Source: an uncultured Bacteroidia bacterium (GTDB lineage: Bacteria > Bacteroidota > Bacteroidia > Bacteroidales > UBA932). From it: a stretch of 64,000 nt of DNA. The stretch covers positions 434,001 through 498,000 of the forward strand of contig CADAAA010000001.1 in the NCBI GenBank assembly GCA_902785785.1, written 5' to 3'. The notes under the pieces were generated by a model, which searched no databases, was not told where the DNA came from, and saw nothing but the letters and a program-made list of their open reading frames with translations. Each line of letters begins with the position of its first letter. Within the stretch, counting starts at the first letter, position 1. This document shows, piece by piece, positions 58,300 to 64,000 of this stretch. The position numbers were made by a program, and so were the translations under genes.

Positions 58300-60945
58300 A
58301 TGAAGAGACTAGCCATCATATTCGCGTTGCTGGCGGCATCCATGGCCGCCTTTGCGCAGAATTCCATCAAGGTCCAGGTACCGAACGTGGTGGCCGCGGA
58401 CGAGCAGTTCAATATTTCCTTCATCATAGAAGGTGAGAACGCCCCTTCGGACTTCAGCTGGTCCGAAGGGGATGATTTCCAGCTTGTCTGGGGGCCCCAG
58501 AAGGGCACGTCCACCAGTATCACCGTGGTCAATGGCAAGAGGACGCGCTCGGTTCAGCATACTTATACCTATGTTTTGATTCCCCGCAAGACAGGCAACC
58601 TCGTGATACCGGCCGCCTCTGCTACGGTCAAGGGTGACAAGATAGCCTCCTCACGCACTACGGTTGAGGTCGTGTCTGACGGAGCATCCTCGGGTTCCTC
58701 CGGCGGTTCGTCCCAGTCCCAGGGATCTTCCGGATCCGCCTCCGGCCAGTCTTCGTCCAGGGCGTCCTCGGGTGACATAGCCCGTGATGACCTCTTCCTC
58801 AAGCTTTCGCTCAGCCGCACCAATGTCGTGGTGGGCGAGCCCGTCACCGCTACGCTCAAGCTCTACCAGCGCGTCAACATCGCGGGTTTCGAGGATGCGA
58901 AGTTCCCGACTTTCAACGGTTTCTGGAGCCAGGAAGTCCTTGCGCCGACCACCATCGACTTCAAGCGTGAGAGCTACAACAATATGATCTACAACACCGC
59001 CGTCCTGCGCAGCTACGTGCTGATCCCGCAGCAGGCCGGCGACATCACCATCGATCCCGCCGAACTGGTGTGCCTGGTCAATGTCAGGGCTCCGTCCAGC
59101 GGGTCGAACAGCATTTTCGACAGTTTCTTCCAGGAAGACTACCGCACCATCCGCAAGCGTGTTACTTCGGAATCGTATAAGGTCCATGTATCCAAGCTTC
59201 CTTCCGGGGCTCCGGCTTCGTTCGGAGGCGGTGTCGGCACGTTCACCATCAAGACCGCCCTCAGCAAGGATTCGCTGCGCACCCATGATGCCGCGTCCCT
59301 GCTTGTTACGATCTCAGGAAAGGGCAATGTGTCGCTCCTGGAGGCTCCTAAGATTGATTTCCCTCCGGATTTCGAGGTTTATGACGTGAAGGTCACGGAC
59401 AATACCGACAAGTCCACCGGCCGCACGAGCGGATCGAAGACTTTCGAGTATCCTTTCATTCCGCGTAGTCATGGGACCTTTACGCTTGGACCTATCGAAT
59501 ACAGCTATTATGACATTGACGCAGGACGTTATTCCACTCTCCGCACCGATCCCGTCGCCGTTAGAGTTGCCCGTGGTAATGATGCAGACGCGCCTCAGGC
59601 GGGTCAGATGGTCCAGGGCACTGTCCGCCGTGATGTCAAGAGTCTCGGTTCCGATATCCGTTTCATCGCGACGAAGAAGCCGTCCCTGTCGCGGCAGGGG
59701 AGTTTCTTCGTGTTCTCCGGCGGATTCTGGGCGCTGCTTGCACTGCTGCTGGCGGCCGCCACTGCAGCATACATGCTGCTGAAGCGGCAGGCGGCGCGCC
59801 GGGCCGACGTAGTCGGCACGCGCGGCCGCGCCGCCACCAAGATGGCGCAGAAGCGCCTCTCCGTGGCCGAAGGCTATCTCAAGAATAACCTCTACACCGC
59901 TTTCTATGAGGAGTTGCACCGCGCCCTGCTCGGATTCGTGTCCGACAAGCTCAATATAGATACGGCCGACATGACCAAGGAGAATATCGCGTCCGCACTC
60001 TCTTCAGGAGGCGTCCCCGAGTCTCTGGTATCGGAGTTCACTGGCCTTCTGGACGCCTGCGAGTATGCCCGCTACGCTCCTGATGCCGGTCATGAGGCCA
60101 TGAATGCCCATTATGAGACTGCCGTCGGCGTCATTTCCATGATTGATTCGAACATGAAGAAAAAGAATGCTTCCGCTTCGCGGACTGTTGTGACCGGCTT
60201 GTTGCTGGCGCTTTTGCTGCCGGCGTGGAACGCGTCCGCGCAGGCTTCTGCCGATTCGTTGTGGAATGCCGGTACGGCTGCTTATTCCGAAGGGCGGTGG
60301 GATGCTGCTGCCGAAGCCTGGACCGCTATCGAAGCACAGGGACTCGAGTCGCCTGAACTATATTATAATATAGGAAATGCTTTCTTCAAGTCTTCGGACT
60401 ATGCCCATGCCATCCTGTATTACGAACGTGCCCTTAAGCTTGATCCTTCATATTCCGACGCTCGTTTCAACCTCGAGTTTGCGCAGGGATCCGTCCAGGA
60501 CCGCATTGAGAGCGTTCCGGAGTTCTTCCTTAAGACATGGGTAAGGAAACTCGGATATGTGTTCTCGTCCGATGCATGGACAGCCCTGTTCTTTGTTCTG
60601 CTTGCAATTACGCTTGCATGCGTGCTGCTGTTCCTGCTCGGATCCGGCAGCGCCGGGCGCAGGACCGGATTCTTCGCAGGCATCGCCGCGCTCCTGCTCG
60701 CCTTCTGCTGCCTCGGCTTCGCCGCCTCGCAGAAGGCTGCCTATAACCGTGCGGACGGAGCCGTCGTCACTGTTCCGGTGTCTTCCGTCAAGAGTTCCCC
60801 CGGTGCGGAGTCGGCCAAGGACCTGTTCATCCTGCACGAAGGCACGCGTGTCCTCGTCCTTGACGAGGTCGGCGGCTGGTGGAATGTCGAACTTGCCGAC
60901 GGGCGCCAAGGCTGGATACCGGCCTCGGACCTGGAACTGATATAG
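58300..60945 (+). CDS. BatD-BatE fusion
   Basis: 881 aa. Residues 1-618 are BatD: signal peptide MKRLAIIFALLAASMAAFAQ, several beta-sandwich domains (SIKVQVPNVVAADEQFNISF, a Ser/Gly-rich linker at 130-155), a membrane helix near 477-497, and a short helical tail. Residues 619-881 begin MKKKNASASRTVVTG with an intact-looking signal (LLLALLLPAWNASAQ), TPRs (NAGTAAYSEGRWDAAAEAW, YYNIGNAFFKSSDYAHAIL), two further helices and a C-terminal SH3b-like domain (VLVLDEVGGWWNVELADGRQGWIP): that is BatE. No stop separates them. Last gene of the moxR operon, followed by a strong terminator. Confidence 0.88.
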   Translation: MKRLAIIFALLAASMAAFAQNSIKVQVPNVVAADEQFNISFIIEGENAPSDFSWSEGDDFQLVWGPQKGTSTSITVVNGKRTRSVQHTYTYVLIPRKTGNLVIPAASATVKGDKIASSRTTVEVVSDGASSGSSGGSSQSQGSSGSASGQSSSRASSGDIARDDLFLKLSLSRTNVVVGEPVTATLKLYQRVNIAGFEDAKFPTFNGFWSQEVLAPTTIDFKRESYNNMIYNTAVLRSYVLIPQQAGDITIDPAELVCLVNVRAPSSGSNSIFDSFFQEDYRTIRKRVTSESYKVHVSKLPSGAPASFGGGVGTFTIKTALSKDSLRTHDAASLLVTISGKGNVSLLEAPKIDFPPDFEVYDVKVTDNTDKSTGRTSGSKTFEYPFIPRSHGTFTLGPIEYSYYDIDAGRYSTLRTDPVAVRVARGNDADAPQAGQMVQGTVRRDVKSLGSDIRFIATKKPSLSRQGSFFVFSGGFWALLALLLAAATAAYMLLKRQAARRADVVGTRGRAATKMAQKRLSVAEGYLKNNLYTAFYEELHRALLGFVSDKLNIDTADMTKENIASALSSGGVPESLVSEFTGLLDACEYARYAPDAGHEAMNAHYETAVGVISMIDSNMKKKNASASRTVVTGLLLALLLPAWNASAQASADSLWNAGTAAYSEGRWDAAAEAWTAIEAQGLESPELYYNIGNAFFKSSDYAHAILYYERALKLDPSYSDARFNLEFAQGSVQDRIESVPEFFLKTWVRKLGYVFSSDAWTALFFVLLAITLACVLLFLLGSGSAGRRTGFFAGIAALLLAFCCLGFAASQKAAYNRADGAVVTVPVSSVKSSPGAESAKDLFILHEGTRVLVLDEVGGWWNVELADGRQGWIPASDLELI

Positions 60946-60950
60946 AAAAA

Positions 60951-60976
60951 CAGCCCCGGAAACCATTCCGGGGCTG
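60951..60976. terminator. Bidirectional terminator between the Bat operon and tRNA-Val
   Basis: Perfect 11-bp stem CAGCCCCGGAA/TTCCGGGGCTG with loop ACCA, flanked by A5 on the left and T6 on the right, so it can stop transcripts from both the plus-strand batDE gene and the minus-strand tRNA-Val. Confidence 0.92.
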
Positions 60977-60985
60977 TTTTTTATG

Positions 60986-61060
60986 TGGGAGATAGCGGAT
61001 TCGAACCGTTGACCCCCTGCTTGTAAGGCAGGTGCTCTAAACCAACTGAGCTAATCTCCC
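60986..61060 (-). tRNA. tRNA-Val(TAC)
   Basis: 75-nt cloverleaf; anticodon loop CTTACAA (TAC); acceptor GGGAGAT with a matching 3' side, discriminator A; T-loop GGTTCGAATCC. CCA not encoded. Confidence 0.94.
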
Positions 61061-61075
61061 GTGTTTTGCGGACTG

Positions 61076-61106
61076 CAAAGATACGCCATTTTTTCTTTCT
61101 ACCAAA
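61076..61106 (-). promoter_or_regulatory. Promoter of tRNA-Val
   Basis: Minus-strand -33 TTTG (complement of 61103-61106), 19-nt spacer, -7 TATCTTTG (complement of 61076-61083), the same geometry as the promoter at 23211-23241. Confidence 0.82.
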
Positions 61107-61476
61107 AAATGCACGGGCAAATGTCGTCCCGTTTCCATCGCGGGTGATGGCCTTTGCCGCTATATTTATATAAAGGTAAAAGACGCTTGAATGAAAAATA
61201 TGTAAAAAAATCCGAAAAAAGTTTGATACCGATGCAACGAATGTGTAGAAAAACGCATCTTATACCTGTGTGAACCTCATTGGAGGCCGCTGGAGATAAG
61301 AAAAATTAACAAAAGTTGTTGCATAAGAAAAAAAATCTCCATACCTTTGTGCATTGAGTACTATGCCATAACTGTGTGGTATTGTATCTTGACGGGCACA
61401 AATGTGCTTTTTGGGTTGAAACAAAGTGAAAGAAATACTATTATAGTTTAACTTTTTATTTTTAATCTATTCGTTT
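61107..61476. other. Leader/promoter region of the coiled-coil lipoprotein gene
   Basis: 370-bp AT-rich gap with no gene. It contains the promoter at 61316-61349 and an approximately 120-nt untranslated leader ending in an A/T-rich stretch before the ATG at 61477. No riboswitch I can recognise. Confidence 0.6.
61316..61349 (+). promoter_or_regulatory. Strong promoter of the terminal lipoprotein gene
   Basis: -33 TTGTTG (61316-61321), 20-nt spacer from the second TTG, -7 TACCTTTG (61342-61349), matching the consensus. The -7 to ATG distance implies a leader of about 120 nt. Confidence 0.8.
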
Positions 61477-64000
61477 ATGAAAAAAATTTTTAGAATGGCT
61501 TTGGTGTTCGCCCTCGCGGGTGCGACACTGATGTACACAGGGTGTTCTAAAGATTACACGGAGGACATCAACAATGTGAAGTCCTCTGTCAGCGATCTTC
61601 AGAACAAGCTGGGCGAACTCAACAACGAGCTCTCAGCTCTGAAGTCGAGTGTGTCCTCCCTCGAAGCTGCTTACAAGGCCGCTGACGACCTCATCAAGGG
61701 TGACGTCACTGATCTCAAGACCAGGGTCGCCAAGGTTGAGGAGGCTATCAAGGACCTCTCCAAGTATGCTACCAAGGATGAGCTTAACGAGGCTGTAAAG
61801 GGTGTTGAGAAGAAGATCTCTGACGCCAAGGCTGAGATTAAGAAGACCACTGATGATCTCCAGAAGCAGATCAACGATCTGAAGGAGCAACTCGCCAAGG
61901 ACGAAGAGGCTATCAAGAAACTCGAGGCCGCTCAGAAGGAGGTTGACAATGTTTATGGCTTCCTCTCCGACGAGCTCCGTGCCATCGTCTTCTTCCCTGA
62001 CTTCTATTTCGCCGGTGTCGAGGCTACTTCCTATGACTTCGCTACCTTCTGGGGTTACAAGCCGGTTGCCCTTGGCAAGGCTGATACCAGCCACCAGGAT
62101 CACGAAGGCGCAGCGCTTGAGTTCCCTAAGGGTGCCAAGACCACTGCCGAGGTCAATGTCAAGAAGAACATGTTCGGTCAGCCCATCCAGTACGCCGTTG
62201 ACCGTCAGAGCGCTTCTTATATCTATGATGAGAAGGGCAACATGGTTGAGTACAAGGATGCTTACAAGTATGCCAAGGCTGGTTCATACATGCCGTTCTA
62301 TTATTTCCCTGCCAACTTCTCCCAGGGCCAGATCGGTCGTGCCTATTATGATCTCAATCCTTCTTCCTTCCCGCTTGACTCCGCTGCATGGAGCCTGAAC
62401 GGTATGGATCGCAATTACGTCGTCAAGGCTGACGAGTCCGTCTTCTGGGATCCTATTTTCGAGGGCATCTCCAAGGTTGACGGTCATGCCGAGGTCCTTT
62501 ATTCGATTGACGATCCTGCAGCTGTATTCACTTCTGTCATCGATGCCTTCATGTATCAGTATGCGAAGAGGGGAGCAGTTCCTGAGAACTCGTGGAATAC
62601 CCAGGCTGAATACAGGCGTTACCTCATTAAGATGTACACCGATTATCTCATGGAAAGCACCAGCCATCTCCCGGTCATGCAGCTTCAGGCTGACCTCGAC
62701 GATGAGAGGTCTGTCGTTTCGGACTGGCACGCTATCGCTTCCGGTGAGGAGCTTGTCGATCACCTCGCCTTCGCTAAGGACAACAAGTGGCTCACTGATT
62801 CCACCGACTGCGGCGCCATCCAGAATGCCATGGGTGTAACTGTGAAAAAGGATCTTTATGAGGATGCTTATGCCGCAGCTGCCAAGAAGCCTAGTGTTCA
62901 GGTTCTGTACAACGGCGGTCCTGTCGACCTCGCCAAGCTTATCGCCATCCATACTATTGATTCCTATGGTGATACCTACAACGACTATACCCTTGACGAG
63001 TTCAACACCAAGTATCCTTCCTTCAGCTACAAGTTCGAGCTTATCCCTTACAAGGTAGGTGGTGAGGTCACCAGCGAGGAGATGTACGGCCAGATTGACG
63101 GTACCGAGTTCACTCCTTGCTATGTCGTCAGCAAGGACAAGAACGCTGAGAGCAAGCCTATCGAGAAGGGTTCCGAGGACAAGCAGGGTGTCTCTGCTGT
63201 CGGCCGTATGCCTATCGTCCTCGCTTACCTCGTGAACAACGAGACTGGCGAGAGCTACGCTGTCGGTTACTTCAAGATCGAGATTGTCAAGGAGATCCGC
63301 GAGGCCGATGAGAGGTTCTTCGAGATTCCTGACCTCGGAAAGGTTCCTTTCATCTGCAATCCTTTCACTCTCAGGACCAACTGGCATGAGTTCTCCTACT
63401 TCGTACTTGAGGCTCTCAAGGTCGATTATAAGGAATTCATCGAGGACTTCGAGCTCCAGGGTATCTATGGTTACGAATTTGTTGAGAAGTATGGCAGCAT
63501 CGTCAGCGAGCTCACCAAGATTGCTGATGCTTCTGCAGACCAGGAGGTTCACCTCACTTACAGTGAGCCTTACGTGAAGGATCCTGTGAACAATGTCATC
63601 GACTACAAGGATGTTGACTATGGCTTTGCTTCCTACAATAAGGATGAGTCCGGTTCCACCATCAACGACGCCTTCACCTGGAAGGTCAATCCTCAGGACA
63701 TCGGTGCCGGTAAGGCCAAGTCCATCTACTTCAAGTTCATCAACAAGACTGACAAGTATGATATTGTCTACATCGAGATGAAGGCTGATGTTGCTGGTCC
63801 TGCCAAGTTCGACTTCGGCGCCAACAAGATCTCCAACGAGTGGTTCGATGATATTGATGGTGAGGTTAAGAATACCGCCCGTATCAATGTCCTTGTTCCT
63901 AACGTGACTTCCGACGATGTAACCAAGTTCTATCGTGACCTCAACCGCTTCTTCATCGGTTACAAGCCTGGTCTCACCCTCACCGAGGATTCCGATCCGG
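61477..64000 (+). CDS. Large lipoprotein with N-terminal coiled coil (runs off right edge)
   Basis: At least 841 residues; no stop before the window ends. Lipoprotein signal MKKIFRMALVFALAGATLMYTGC with Cys23 followed by SKDYTED, charged residues like a Bacteroidetes surface-export signal. Residues about 30-160 are heptad-rich coiled coil (e.g. VSDLQNKLGELNNELSALKS, DLQKQINDLKEQLAKDEEAI). The remainder is aromatic- and Asp-rich beta-like sequence that I do not recognise. Codons favour GCT/GTT/AAG/GAT/TAC more than the neighbours, which with the strong promoter suggests high expression. Possibly a surface stalk or adhesin; function unknown. Confidence 0.85.
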   Translation, partial: MKKIFRMALVFALAGATLMYTGCSKDYTEDINNVKSSVSDLQNKLGELNNELSALKSSVSSLEAAYKAADDLIKGDVTDLKTRVAKVEEAIKDLSKYATKDELNEAVKGVEKKISDAKAEIKKTTDDLQKQINDLKEQLAKDEEAIKKLEAAQKEVDNVYGFLSDELRAIVFFPDFYFAGVEATSYDFATFWGYKPVALGKADTSHQDHEGAALEFPKGAKTTAEVNVKKNMFGQPIQYAVDRQSASYIYDEKGNMVEYKDAYKYAKAGSYMPFYYFPANFSQGQIGRAYYDLNPSSFPLDSAAWSLNGMDRNYVVKADESVFWDPIFEGISKVDGHAEVLYSIDDPAAVFTSVIDAFMYQYAKRGAVPENSWNTQAEYRRYLIKMYTDYLMESTSHLPVMQLQADLDDERSVVSDWHAIASGEELVDHLAFAKDNKWLTDSTDCGAIQNAMGVTVKKDLYEDAYAAAAKKPSVQVLYNGGPVDLAKLIAIHTIDSYGDTYNDYTLDEFNTKYPSFSYKFELIPYKVGGEVTSEEMYGQIDGTEFTPCYVVSKDKNAESKPIEKGSEDKQGVSAVGRMPIVLAYLVNNETGESYAVGYFKIEIVKEIREADERFFEIPDLGKVPFICNPFTLRTNWHEFSYFVLEALKVDYKEFIEDFELQGIYGYEFVEKYGSIVSELTKIADASADQEVHLTYSEPYVKDPVNNVIDYKDVDYGFASYNKDESGSTINDAFTWKVNPQDIGAGKAKSIYFKFINKTDKYDIVYIEMKADVAGPAKFDFGANKISNEWFDDIDGEVKNTARINVLVPNVTSDDVTKFYRDLNRFFIGYKPGLTLTEDSDP

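Overview
The window looks like a Bacteroidales chromosome of fairly high GC. The evidence is: promoters of the Bacteroidetes type (-33 TTG/TTTG, -7 TAnnTTTG) in front of many genes; the tRNA-tuf-tRNA-secE-nusG-rplKAJL-rpoBC block; a MoxR/Bat aerotolerance operon; an SSB tail ending DDLPF; a large CarboxypepD_reg/TonB-plug outer-membrane beta-barrel; and lipoproteins with loose lipoboxes. The tRNA genes do not encode CCA. The genus cannot be fixed from sequence alone; an uncultured gut-type Bacteroidales is plausible. No IS element, prophage, integrase or CRISPR array was seen.

Layout: 1-291, start of a GH30-like lipoprotein (runs off the edge). 292-950, a palindrome-rich gap, then tRNA-Arg. 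1165-6976, membrane pyrophosphatase, DUF368 polyprenyl-phosphate transporter, DUF6913, PfkB sugar/nucleoside kinase and a UPF0104-type membrane protein. 6977-7851, a repeat-rich gap. 7852-10124, xth and cysS. 10225-23241, one long minus-strand transcription/translation cluster (four tRNAs, tuf, tRNA-Trp, secE, nusG, rplK, rplA, rplJ, rplL, rpoB, rpoC) with a good promoter at its head, an attenuator-like hairpin between rplL and rpoB and a terminator after rpoC. 23248-29782, dxs and three transporters. 29783-30259, a palindrome array. 30260-32119, ECF sigma, a single-pass membrane protein (putative anti-sigma) and a GIN-domain protein. 32193-40332, ssb, lplA, an esterase, aroE, a TrmH/SpoU methyltransferase, lysS and recJ. 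40325-51090, an outer-membrane beta-barrel, aroK, parC, era, rluB-type synthase and exbB-exbD-tonB. 51643-60945, truA and the complete moxR-DUF58-Bat operon with BatD and BatE fused. Then tRNA-Val and a strongly promoted coiled-coil lipoprotein that runs off the right edge.

The most interesting signal is palindromic DNA of two kinds. (1) A ~115-bp palindromic element lies in frame inside two unrelated housekeeping genes, the TrmH-family methyltransferase (36633-36745) and aroK (43655-43775). The copies share a core and are read in the same frame, giving related peptides, while their ~25-bp inverted ends and internal hairpin stems differ between copies but stay self-complementary. This resembles in principle the coding palindromic elements of Rickettsia (RPE), which I know of no report of in Bacteroidetes. 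(2) Several intergenic gaps carry pairs or small arrays of perfect hairpins at about 51-bp spacing (469/521, 7178-7331, 7398/7450, 29823/29874, 51441/51491; a 42-bp version at 29939-30095). Stem sequences are shared within a locus, mostly differ between loci, and show compensatory changes.
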